From contig JBBSET010000101.1 in the NCBI GenBank assembly GCA_038239485.1, positions 1 through 5,321 of the forward strand: a stretch of 5,321 nt of DNA, in the 5' to 3' direction. Shown piece by piece: positions 1 through 4,574 of this stretch. This DNA comes from DASQEH01 sp038239485 (lineage in GTDB: Bacteria; Actinomycetota; Actinomycetes; Propionibacteriales; Nocardioidaceae). The notes under the pieces were generated by a model. The model worked only from the letters and a program-made list of their open reading frames with translations. It was not told where the DNA came from and ran no database searches. The first letter of the stretch is position 1. Each line of letters begins with the position of its first letter. The position numbers and the translations under genes are program-made.

Positions 1-180
1 ACGGGACGCGCGCGCGGTCCGCTCGCCGCCAAGCGCCGCCGCACGATCGGCCTGATCCTGGTGGGCTTCCTGATCCTGCAGGCGCTGACGTGGGCGGCCA
101 CCGCGGACTGGGGACAGCGGGCAGCCGTCCTGGTTGCCAGCCTTTTCGCGATCCCGGTCGTCGCCGTCTTCGTCCTCTGA
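1..180 (+). CDS. C-terminal part of a small integral membrane protein (5' end outside window)
   Basis: An open frame runs from base 1 to a TGA at 178-180, giving 59 residues of a C-terminus. A basic stretch (AKRRR, residues 11-15 of the fragment) is followed by a hydrophobic helix (about 16-34). A short polar turn (DWGQR) leads into a second helix (about 42-58) that ends at the stop codon. This is the profile of a two-helix membrane anchor or the end of a longer membrane protein, with the basic patch suggesting a cytoplasmic side before the first helix. I do not recognise a named family. From memory, small membrane proteins of unknown function are often found beside hisB, hisH and priA in actinobacteria. 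A strong hairpin starts three bases after the stop, so this gene probably ends a transcription unit. Function unknown. Confidence 0.75.
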   Translation, partial: TGRARGPLAAKRRRTIGLILVGFLILQALTWAATADWGQRAAVLVASLFAIPVVAVFVL

Positions 181-183
181 CGC

Positions 184-199
184 GGCCGGCGAGCCGGCC
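184..199 (+). terminator. GC hairpin just after the upstream stop codon
   Basis: GGCCGG (184-189) pairs perfectly with CCGGCC (194-199) across a four-base CGAG loop, three bases after the stop of the membrane-protein gene. There is no run of T after it, so it is at best an actinobacterial-type hairpin terminator or a 3'-end stabiliser. Its position argues for a terminator; the lack of a U tract and the high background GC limit confidence. Confidence 0.45.
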
Positions 200-219
200 C
201 CAGCACCTCGGCCGGGCGT

Positions 220-245
220 GCGGGGTTCCGACAGCGGTACCCCGC
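220..245 (+). other. Long imperfect stem-loop in the gap before priA
   Basis: Bases 220-230 pair with 235-245 around an ACAG tetraloop. Ten of the eleven positions are Watson-Crick pairs, with one T-T mismatch (227 against 238). It lies after the first hairpin and about 60 bases before the predicted priA -10 element, so it would be transcribed only by read-through from the left. It could be a second, back-up terminator. Because an inverted repeat in DNA can also bind a dimeric protein, an operator is possible. No T tract follows. Confidence 0.45.
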
Positions 246-303
246 CGGCCGCCCCCGATGAGGCGAGCTGGTCCGCCGACGCCACCAGCCGCCGCACCCC
301 CAA

Positions 304-309
304 TAGGCT
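304..309 (+). promoter_or_regulatory. -10 element (TAGGCT) for leaderless priA
   Basis: TAGGCT fits the actinobacterial TANNNT -10 consensus and ends seven bases before the priA ATG, placing the expected transcription start at or next to the start codon. There is no convincing Shine-Dalgarno sequence before the ATG, which agrees with leaderless translation. No TTGAC-like -35 is visible at the usual spacing (around 281-287). The same TAGGCT-N7-ATG layout occurs on the minus strand before the TIGR03085-family gene. Confidence 0.55.
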
Positions 310-316
310 GGCTGTC

Positions 317-1063
317 ATGTCCGGTCTGCTGCTCCTCCCCGCCGTCGATGTGTCCGGGGGTCGGGCGGTCCAGCTGGTCCAAGGTGTTGCGGGCAGCGAG
401 CGGGTGTTCGGCGACCCCGTCGAGTCGGCGCTGCGGTGGCAGCGTGCAGGAGCGAGCTGGGTGCATCTGGTCGACCTCGACGCAGCCTTCGGTCGCGGCA
501 ACAACACCGTCGTGCTCACCGAGGTCGTCGCGGCCCTGGACATCGACGTCGAGATGTCGGGCGGGATCCGCGACGACACCTCGCTCGGGGTTGCCCTCGC
601 GACCGGATGCCGCCGGGTCAATATCGGCACGGCCGCCCTCGAGAGCCCCGACTGGTGTGCGTCGGTGATCGCCCAGTACGGCGACCGGGTCGCCATCGGC
701 CTCGACGTGCGCGGAACGACGCTGGCGGCGCGGGGGTGGACCCGCGACGGTGGAGACCTGTACGACGTCCTCGCCCGCCTCGACGACGACGGCTGCGAAC
801 GCTATGTCGTCACCGACGTCGCCCGGGACGGCATGCTGCAAGGCCCGAACCTGGACCTGCTGAGGGACGTCTGCTCACGCACAGAGGCCGCCGTCGTCGC
901 GTCGGGCGGAGTGTCGACGCTCGCCGACCTGGCTGCCATCGCGGCCCTGACGCCGCTCGGCGTCGAGGGTGCGATCATCGGGACCGCGCTCTACACCGGC
1001 GCGTTCAGCCTGGAGGACGCGCTGGCGGCCGTGGCCACCACAGTCGACGAGGCGGCTCGATGA
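317..1063 (+). CDS. priA: Bifunctional HisA/TrpF isomerase PriA
   Basis: 248-residue (beta-alpha)8 barrel isomerase. It converts ProFAR to PRFAR in histidine synthesis and, in actinobacteria, phosphoribosylanthranilate to CdRP in tryptophan synthesis. Visible residues: catalytic Asp11 in LLPAVDV; HLVDLDAAFGRG (50-61), the usual actinobacterial loop; SGGIRDD (81-87); the Arg139/Trp141 pair in RGWTRDGGDLYD, matching the mobile-loop Arg and Trp of mycobacterial PriA; the second catalytic Asp171 in VTDVARDG; phosphate-binding SGGVS (196-200) and IIGTALY (220-226). Length matches the family (about 240-250). ATG 317 is chosen because the family N-terminus begins here and a TAGGCT -10 sits seven bases upstream; the frame continues upstream but reads unrelated sequence. 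An oddity is Gln19 where mycobacterial and Streptomyces enzymes have Arg19. The stop overlaps the hisF start (ATGA). The dual role is inferred from family and the Arg/Trp pair, and no separate trpF is in the window. Confidence 0.95.
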   Translation: MSGLLLLPAVDVSGGRAVQLVQGVAGSERVFGDPVESALRWQRAGASWVHLVDLDAAFGRGNNTVVLTEVVAALDIDVEMSGGIRDDTSLGVALATGCRRVNIGTAALESPDWCASVIAQYGDRVAIGLDVRGTTLAARGWTRDGGDLYDVLARLDDDGCERYVVTDVARDGMLQGPNLDLLRDVCSRTEAAVVASGGVSTLADLAAIAALTPLGVEGAIIGTALYTGAFSLEDALAAVATTVDEAAR

Positions 1064-1821
1064 CCGTCGCCGTCCGGGTGATCCCCTGCCTCGACGTGGA
1101 CGACGGGCGCGTCGTGAAAGGGGTCAACTTCGTCGGCCTGAGGGACGTCGGCGACCCCGTGGCGCTGGCGAAGCGGTATGACGCGGACGGTGCGGACGAG
1201 CTGACCTTCCTGGACATCACCGCTTCGAAGGACCGTCGCGACACTGTCCTCGACGTGGTCCGCCGAACCGCCGAGCAGGTGTTCATCCCCCTCACGGTCG
1301 GGGGAGGCGTCCGGCGGGCGGAGGACGTCGACATTCTGCTGCGCGCCGGCGCGGACAAGGTCGCGATCAACACCGGGGCGATCGACCGACCCGAGGTGAT
1401 CGGCGAGATCGCGGAGCGGTTCGGCCGTCAGGTGCTGGTGCTCAGCGTGGACGCCCGGCGGGCGAGCGGCACCCCGTCCGGCTTCGAGGTGACGACGCAC
1501 GGCGGCAGCCGAGGGACCGGTATCGACGCGCTGGACTGGGCGCGGACCGGGGCGGATCACGGCGCCGGCGAGATCCTGCTCAACGCCATGGACGCCGACG
1601 GAACGCGGGCCGGGTTCGACCTCGAGCTGATCTCGGCGGTGCGCGCGGTCGTCACCGTCCCGGTCATCGCCAGCGGGGGAGCGGGGGCCGTGGAGCACTT
1701 CGCGCCGGCCGTGGACGCAGGGGCGGACGCCGTCCTCGCGGCCAGCGTCTTCCACTTCGGGACGCTGTCTGTCGCGGCGGTCAAGGCGGCCCTGGCCTCG
1801 GCCGGTCACCCGGTCCGTTAG
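1060..1821 (+). CDS. hisF: Imidazole glycerol phosphate synthase, cyclase subunit HisF
   Basis: 253-residue (beta-alpha)8 cyclase subunit. With the glutaminase HisH (not in the window) it turns PRFAR plus ammonia into imidazole-glycerol phosphate and AICAR. Catalytic Asp12 lies in VIPCLDVDDGRVVKG and the second catalytic Asp131 in VLSVDARR; these are equivalent to Asp11 and Asp130 of the Thermotoga enzyme. Other family motifs: GVNF (21-24), FLDITAS (50-56), TVGGGVR (79-85), DKVAINT (99-105), THGGSRGTG (146-154), MDADGTRAGFD (177-187) and ASGGAG (204-209). Length is typical. The ATG overlaps the priA stop by four bases and GAGG at 1049-1052 is correctly spaced, so the two genes are co-transcribed and translationally coupled. 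The nearest downstream gene appears to have its own promoter, so hisF likely ends this short operon. One small deviation is Ala176 in LLNAMDADGT, where Ser is usual. Confidence 0.97.
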   Translation: MTVAVRVIPCLDVDDGRVVKGVNFVGLRDVGDPVALAKRYDADGADELTFLDITASKDRRDTVLDVVRRTAEQVFIPLTVGGGVRRAEDVDILLRAGADKVAINTGAIDRPEVIGEIAERFGRQVLVLSVDARRASGTPSGFEVTTHGGSRGTGIDALDWARTGADHGAGEILLNAMDADGTRAGFDLELISAVRAVVTVPVIASGGAGAVEHFAPAVDAGADAVLAASVFHFGTLSVAAVKAALASAGHPVR

Positions 1822-1829
1822 CCCTTCGC

Positions 1830-1856
1830 GGTTTCGCGTCCGCCGGGGCGGGGTAC
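1830..1856 (+). promoter_or_regulatory. SigB/SigF-type general stress promoter for the reductase gene
   Basis: GGTTT (1830-1834) and GGGTAC (1851-1856) are separated by 16 bases. This closely matches the known pattern of Bacillus SigB and actinobacterial SigB/SigF promoters (GTTT ... GGGTA, about 14-17 bases apart). Transcription would begin near 1863, giving a leader of about 30 bases to the GTG start at 1894. The downstream gene belongs to a family whose Bacillus members are SigB-controlled stress proteins, which supports the reading. GGGTA alone occurs by chance elsewhere in this GC-rich DNA (for example minus strand at 238-242 and 1936-1940); I saw no matching GTTT partner there. Confidence 0.5.
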
Positions 1857-1882
1857 AGCCGGGTCGTACGCAGTCAGCCAGC

Positions 1883-1888
1883 GAAGGA
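1883..1888 (+). promoter_or_regulatory. Ribosome binding site that favours the GTG start of the reductase
   Basis: GAAGGA at 1883-1888 runs into the ATG at 1888, leaving no usable spacing for that codon. It sits five bases before the in-frame GTG at 1894. The GTG is therefore the more likely initiation codon; the ATG would add only Met-His. Confidence 0.6.
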
Positions 1889-1893
1889 TGCAT

Positions 1894-2790
1894 GTGAGCC
1901 CCGACCAGACCACCCCGCAGGATCCGACGACCCAGTACCCCCGGCCGCCGCAGCCTGAGCAGAAGCAGGCCGCGCCAGGCCTGGCCGGTGAGATGGAGCC
2001 TCGACCTGACCACGGCGAGGAGACGTATGTCGGGTCCGGGCGCCTCGAGGGCCGCCGCGCCATCGTCACGGGGGCGGACAGCGGTATCGGCCGCGCCGCC
2101 GCGATCGCGTTCGCCCGCGAAGGTGCGGACGTCGTGCTGTCGTACCTGGAGTCCGAGCAGCCCGACGCCGACGAGGTGGTCGAGCTCATCGAGAAGGCCG
2201 GGCGCCGCGCCGTCGCGGTCCCTGGTGATCTGTCGACCGAGGCGGGCAACGACGAGCTGGTCGCCACCGCTGTCCGCGAGCTCGGTGGGATCGACATCGT
2301 GGTGTCGGTGGCCGGATACCAGCAGGCGGTCGAGGATATCGCCGACCTGACGACGGAGCAGTTCGACCAGACCTTCCGGACCAACGTTTACGGCCTGTTC
2401 TGGCTCTGCAAGGCGACGCTGCCACATCTGGAGCCTGGTGCGAGCATCATCACGACGTCGTCGGTGCAGGCCTACACGCCGTCTCCCCAGCTCCTCGACT
2501 ACGCCTCCACCAAGGCGGCCATCAACGCCTTCAGCAAGGCACTCGCCCAGCAGGTCGCCGAGCGCGGGATCCGGGTCAATGTCGTGGCGCCCGGGCCGGT
2601 CTGGACGCCGCTGCAGGTCGCGGGCGGCCAGCCGACCGAGAAGCTGCCGTCGTTCGGCGAGCAGGCGCCGCTGGGTCGGGCCGGCCAGCCCGCCGAGCTG
2701 GCGGCCGCGTACGTCTACCTCGCCTCGGCCGAGTCCAGCTACACCACCGGCTCCACCCTGTCCGTGACCGGCGGCTCGCCGACCCCCTAG
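1894..2790 (+). CDS. GSP39-type short-chain dehydrogenase/reductase
   Basis: 298 residues from GTG 1894 (300 if the ATG at 1888 is used). It opens with a Pro/Gln-rich extension of about 50 residues (QYPRPPQPEQ, then EMEPRPDHGEETYVGSGRLEG), the hallmark of the stress-protein GSP39 (YdaD/YhdF-like) SDR group. The Rossmann domain follows: nucleotide-binding TGADSGIG (59-66), Asn164 in NVYG, catalytic Ser190 in TTSSVQAY, and Tyr203/Lys207 in YASTKAA, then VAPGPVWTPL (231-240) and the C-terminal TGSTLSVTGG. All four catalytic residues are present. The structural NNAG motif reads SVAG (138-141), which is unusual. It is a cytoplasmic NAD(P)-dependent oxidoreductase of unknown substrate. It is not part of histidine synthesis: it sits 72 bases after hisF with what looks like its own stress promoter, and converges with the gene that follows. 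Family call is firm; substrate and cofactor preference cannot be told. Confidence 0.9.
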   Translation: MSPDQTTPQDPTTQYPRPPQPEQKQAAPGLAGEMEPRPDHGEETYVGSGRLEGRRAIVTGADSGIGRAAAIAFAREGADVVLSYLESEQPDADEVVELIEKAGRRAVAVPGDLSTEAGNDELVATAVRELGGIDIVVSVAGYQQAVEDIADLTTEQFDQTFRTNVYGLFWLCKATLPHLEPGASIITTSSVQAYTPSPQLLDYASTKAAINAFSKALAQQVAERGIRVNVVAPGPVWTPLQVAGGQPTEKLPSFGEQAPLGRAGQPAELAAAYVYLASAESSYTTGSTLSVTGGSPTP

Positions 2791-2808
2791 GTTGTCGCCA
2801 CAGGTGGT

Positions 2809-2834
2809 CAGCGCCGGCGTGCGATCAGGCGCTG
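2809..2834. terminator. Inverted repeat at the convergent gene junction
   Basis: CAGCGCC (2809-2815) and GGCGCTG (2828-2834) form a perfect 7-bp stem with a 12-base loop that contains the stop codon of the minus-strand gene. It lies between two convergent genes whose stops are only 34 bases apart, so it could serve as a bidirectional terminator. No T tract follows on either strand, and GC-rich DNA gives such repeats by chance, so this is tentative. Confidence 0.35.
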
Positions 2835-3466
2835 TCCTCGGTCGCGTCGACCCGGGCCACCGTCGGGCGCCCGGAGATGTACAGGGAGATCTCGCCGGGC
2901 AACCCGCGCAGCACGGTCTCACCAACACCTTTCGAGGCCTGAGCCCGCTCGCCGGTGTCGGTGCGCTCGAGCACGAGTCCGGTCGGCTTTCGCCGCCAGG
3001 CGAGCTTCGCGAACCCGAGAGTCCTCGCCCACAGCTGATCCTCGGCCCATCGGGGCAGCTCCCGCGGTTCCCAACCGTCGGCGGCACGGCGTACGTCCTC
3101 ATGGTGGACGAAGAACTCGACGACGTTGAGGAGCGGTTCCAGCTTCCCAACCGAGAACACCGAGAGGCGCGGTGGCCCCGACCTGATGTCGGCCACCAGG
3201 CCGGCGAAGTCATGGTGTGCCACCAGGTTGTCGACGGAGCGGTCGCCGAACGCCGGAACGGCGCTCATCACCTGCCGTACCGGGTTCCCCTCGCGGCCCT
3301 TGAGATGGGCAGCCAGGTGGTGGGTGTCCCACCCGTCGCACAGCGTCGGCGCCGACGGGCCGACGGAGTCGAAGAGGTCGCACAGCAGTGCCCGCTCGAC
3401 GCGCGAGACGTCCGGCCCGGTCGGCTGGTCGGCGGCGTCCCGGTAGGCGGTGCTGAGCGCAGTCAT
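2825..3466 (-). CDS. TIGR03085-family metal-binding protein (DinB/maleylpyruvate-isomerase-like fold)
   Basis: 213 residues from the ATG at 3464-3466. The sequence resembles the actinobacterial TIGR03085 family, part of the DinB / mycothiol-dependent maleylpyruvate isomerase N-terminal superfamily of helical metal-binding proteins. Evidence is the early LCDGWDTHHLAAHLKGRE block (42-59) and NVVEFFVHHEDVRRA (114-128). Likely metal ligands by analogy are His54 and the His121/His122/Glu123 cluster. The C-terminal part (WRRKPTGLVLE, then GLPGEISLYISGR at 188-200) is also family-like. The reading frame extends upstream into hisI, but the family N-terminus and a TAGGCT -10 seven bases before ATG 3466 fix the start. 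It is read against the surrounding his genes, diverges from hisI across 34 bases and converges with the reductase. Some relatives act with mycothiol, but no reaction can be assigned here. No signal peptide or membrane helix; cytoplasmic. Confidence 0.85.
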   Translation of the reverse strand: MTALSTAYRDAADQPTGPDVSRVERALLCDLFDSVGPSAPTLCDGWDTHHLAAHLKGREGNPVRQVMSAVPAFGDRSVDNLVAHHDFAGLVADIRSGPPRLSVFSVGKLEPLLNVVEFFVHHEDVRRAADGWEPRELPRWAEDQLWARTLGFAKLAWRRKPTGLVLERTDTGERAQASKGVGETVLRGLPGEISLYISGRPTVARVDATEDSA

Positions 3467-3473
3467 ACGCTCG

Positions 3474-3479
3474 AGCCTA
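3474..3479 (-). promoter_or_regulatory. -10 element (TAGGCT) for the leaderless TIGR03085-family gene
   Basis: Read on the minus strand, TAGGCT ends seven bases before the ATG at 3466, the same hexamer and spacing as before priA. There is no Shine-Dalgarno sequence in the short leader, so a leaderless transcript starting at or next to the ATG is expected. The usual -35 position would overlap the hisI start region (about 3497-3503) and shows no TTGAC-like sequence. Confidence 0.55.
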
Positions 3480-3488
3480 CGTCGATGA

Positions 3489-3494
3489 GAGACT
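3489..3494 (+). promoter_or_regulatory. Weak -10-like element (GAGACT) before hisI
   Basis: GAGACT keeps the A at position 2 and T at position 6 of the -10 consensus and ends six bases before the hisI ATG, so a leaderless start is possible. The first T of TANNNT is missing. Alternatively GAGAG at 3487-3491 could act as a poor ribosome binding site. hisI must be expressed from somewhere close by, since the gene upstream runs the other way; this is the best candidate in the 34-base gap, but it is weak. Confidence 0.3.
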
Positions 3495-3500
3495 GGCCAG

Positions 3501-3917
3501 ATGAGCGAGGGAGCCCGGATCCAGCCGACAGGTCCGTCCGCCGAGGACTGGGCCCAACGACTCACTCTGGATGCGCGCGGACTCGTCTCGGCGGTCGTCC
3601 AGGACGCAACGTCGCATCAGGTGCTGATGCTGGCCTGGATGGACCCTGAGGCCCTTCGGCGCACCCTGGCCACCCGTCGAGCGACGTACTGGAGCCGCAG
3701 CCGGCAGACCTACTGGGTCAAGGGGGAGACCTCCGGGCACACCCAGCACGTACGCGAGGTCCGCCTCGACTGCGACGCCGACACCGTCCTGCTGCTGGTC
3801 GACCAGGTCGGCCCGGCCTGCCATACCGGGGCCGCGACCTGCTTCGATGGCGCTGCGATCCTCGAGTCGAACCAGCTCGAGGACCGCCCCCTGGAAGACG
3901 GCCGCGCCGGTGGCTGA
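3501..3917 (+). CDS. hisI: Phosphoribosyl-AMP cyclohydrolase HisI
   Basis: 138-residue single-domain cyclohydrolase that opens the adenine ring of PR-AMP to give ProFAR, the substrate of PriA. Family motifs in order: DARGLVSAVVQD (24-35), VLMLAWMDPEAL (41-52), ATYWSRSRQTYWVKGETSGH (61-80). The metal site is Asp90, Asp92 and Asp94 in DCDAD with Cys91, and Cys107 and Cys114 in ACHTGAATCF: the three cysteines expected to hold zinc and the three aspartates expected to hold magnesium. There is no fused HisE pyrophosphohydrolase domain, as is normal in actinobacteria. The ATG at 3501 gives the usual N-terminal extension. Its last eight bases overlap the GTG start of the next gene, so hisI heads the run leading to trpC. 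Confidence 0.95.
   Translation: MSEGARIQPTGPSAEDWAQRLTLDARGLVSAVVQDATSHQVLMLAWMDPEALRRTLATRRATYWSRSRQTYWVKGETSGHTQHVREVRLDCDADTVLLLVDQVGPACHTGAATCFDGAAILESNQLEDRPLEDGRAGG
3893..3897 (+). promoter_or_regulatory. Ribosome binding site inside the hisI end for the next gene
   Basis: GGAAG lies 12 bases before the GTG at 3910. The spacing is longer than ideal, so initiation may rely partly on ribosomes finishing hisI at 3917, just past this GTG. Confidence 0.4.
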
Positions 3918-3954
3918 CGAGCGGCCCTCCCGGCCCCCGCTTCCCGGGGGCCGC
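3900..3954 (+). other. Nested GC hairpins around the start of the Trp-associated membrane gene
   Basis: A perfect all-GC 9-bp stem forms between 3931-3939 and 3945-3953 with a five-base loop, starting 21 bases into the coding region. In addition GGCCGC occurs at 3900-3905 and again at 3949-3954, and both copies are complementary to GCGGCC at 3921-3926. Pairing of the first copy puts the GTG start (3910) in a loop and allows the 9-bp hairpin. Pairing of the second copy, together with 3929-3933 against 3944-3948, excludes that hairpin. The pairings are seen directly; any regulatory role is inference. Confidence 0.4.
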
Positions 3955-4536
3955 CGGCACCTTCAGGGATACCCGCAGACGCTGCTGCTCGGGCTGGCGT
4001 CGGCGACCGGGGCGACTGTCGGGGCGTCCCGGCCATGGCAGTCCGCCACGGCCAACGTCCAGGGCCTCCCGACGATCCACGCCCAGGTCGACGGAGCCGA
4101 CCTCGCCCCGCTGGCGGGAGCGCTCGGCTTCGTCCTGCTCGCGTCGTTCGGAGCTGTCGTCGCGACCCGTGGCTGGGTCCGGCGCGGGCTCGGCATCCTC
4201 GTCGTGGTGTGCGCTGTGGCCGTCGTCGTCGCCGTCGTCCACCCCGGCGGTGGGTCGCGGGCCATCGAGCAGGGTCTGTCGGCGAAGGGTTGGTCCGGCG
4301 GGAGCTACGACAGCCATACCGCTGCCTGGCGCTGGGTGTCCGGCGCCGGGGCGCTGGGGTGTGCCCTGGCCGGCGGTCTGATTGCGTGGTTCGGCGGTTC
4401 GTGGGCCACAATGAGCAGCCGGTACGACGCGCCCCTATCGGTTGACCAGGCGCCCGGCCCGGCACTGGTCGATCCCACCGAGACCGACCTGTGGCGCTCC
4501 ATCGACAGCGGTCACGACCCGACGCAGACCTGGTGA
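3910..4536 (+). CDS. Trp biosynthesis-associated membrane protein (TIGR02234 type)
   Basis: 208 residues from GTG 3910, matching the usual length of about 200 for the actinobacterial membrane proteins found in trp clusters. A charged, Pro-rich N-terminus (1-20) is followed by four likely helices: about 22-39, 64-86, 92-111 and 143-161. The SRPW motif after the first helix (residues 40-43) corresponds to the family's ARPW-like signature. A polar loop (about 112-140) precedes the fourth helix, and the cytoplasmic-looking tail ends in DLWRSIDSGHDPT (193-205), also typical. GTG 3910 is chosen over an in-frame ATG at 3847 because the latter lies well inside hisI, and family similarity begins at the N-terminal tail before the first helix. 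It overlaps hisI by eight bases. Its function is unknown; the link to tryptophan synthesis rests on conserved neighbourhood. Confidence 0.85.
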   Translation: MADERPSRPPLPGGRRHLQGYPQTLLLGLASATGATVGASRPWQSATANVQGLPTIHAQVDGADLAPLAGALGFVLLASFGAVVATRGWVRRGLGILVVVCAVAVVVAVVHPGGGSRAIEQGLSAKGWSGGSYDSHTAAWRWVSGAGALGCALAGGLIAWFGGSWATMSSRYDAPLSVDQAPGPALVDPTETDLWRSIDSGHDPTQTW

Positions 4537-4560
4537 GCGCAACAGGAGACAATGCAACCG

Positions 4561-4567
4561 AGAGGAG
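4561..4567 (+). promoter_or_regulatory. Strong ribosome binding site of the HGxxPAAW gene
   Basis: AGAGGAG ends seven bases before the ATG at 4575, the clearest Shine-Dalgarno sequence in the window. It selects this ATG over an in-frame ATG at 4491, which lies inside the preceding gene. Confidence 0.75.
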
Positions 4568-4574
4568 CCGACAG

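Noticed and set aside
134..316. N-terminal extension of priA by 61 codons from ATG 134
   Set aside because: It would overlap the preceding gene, reads Ser/Pro-rich sequence unlike any HisA, and crosses both hairpins; ATG 317 fits family length and promoter.
436..1059. Upstream extension of the hisF frame through priA
   Set aside because: The hisF family N-terminus starts at ATG 1060 with a proper ribosome binding site; the upstream part is Arg-rich out-of-frame priA sequence, not a fusion.
408..1160. A 13-base identical repeat (408-420 and 1148-1160) shared by priA and hisF
   Set aside because: It encodes the equivalent GDPV positions of two homologous barrel proteins in the same frame, so it reflects shared ancestry and codon bias rather than a functional DNA repeat.
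1827..1851. Small inverted repeats after hisF (CGCG-gttt-CGCG at 1827-1838 and CCGCC-gg-GGCGG at 1840-1851) as a hisF terminator
   Set aside because: Stems are only 4-5 bp, one has a two-base loop, and they overlap the likely stress promoter; not strong enough to call.
991..3213. A 740-codon open frame on the minus strand across priA, hisF and the reductase gene
   Set aside because: It lies opposite three clearly conserved genes, is Arg/Gly/Asp-rich without any recognisable motif, and is expected from high GC at third codon positions, which removes stops from the opposing frame.
2792..3649. A 285-codon plus-strand open frame between the reductase and hisI
   Set aside because: It opposes the TIGR03085-family gene, whose minus-strand reading gives family motifs, and it overlaps hisI in another frame. 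No motif or ribosome binding site supports it.
3710..4552. Long minus-strand open frames opposite hisI and the Trp-associated membrane gene
   Set aside because: Arg/Pro/Ser-rich low-complexity translations typical of shadow frames in GC-rich DNA; the plus strand has family-matching proteins here.
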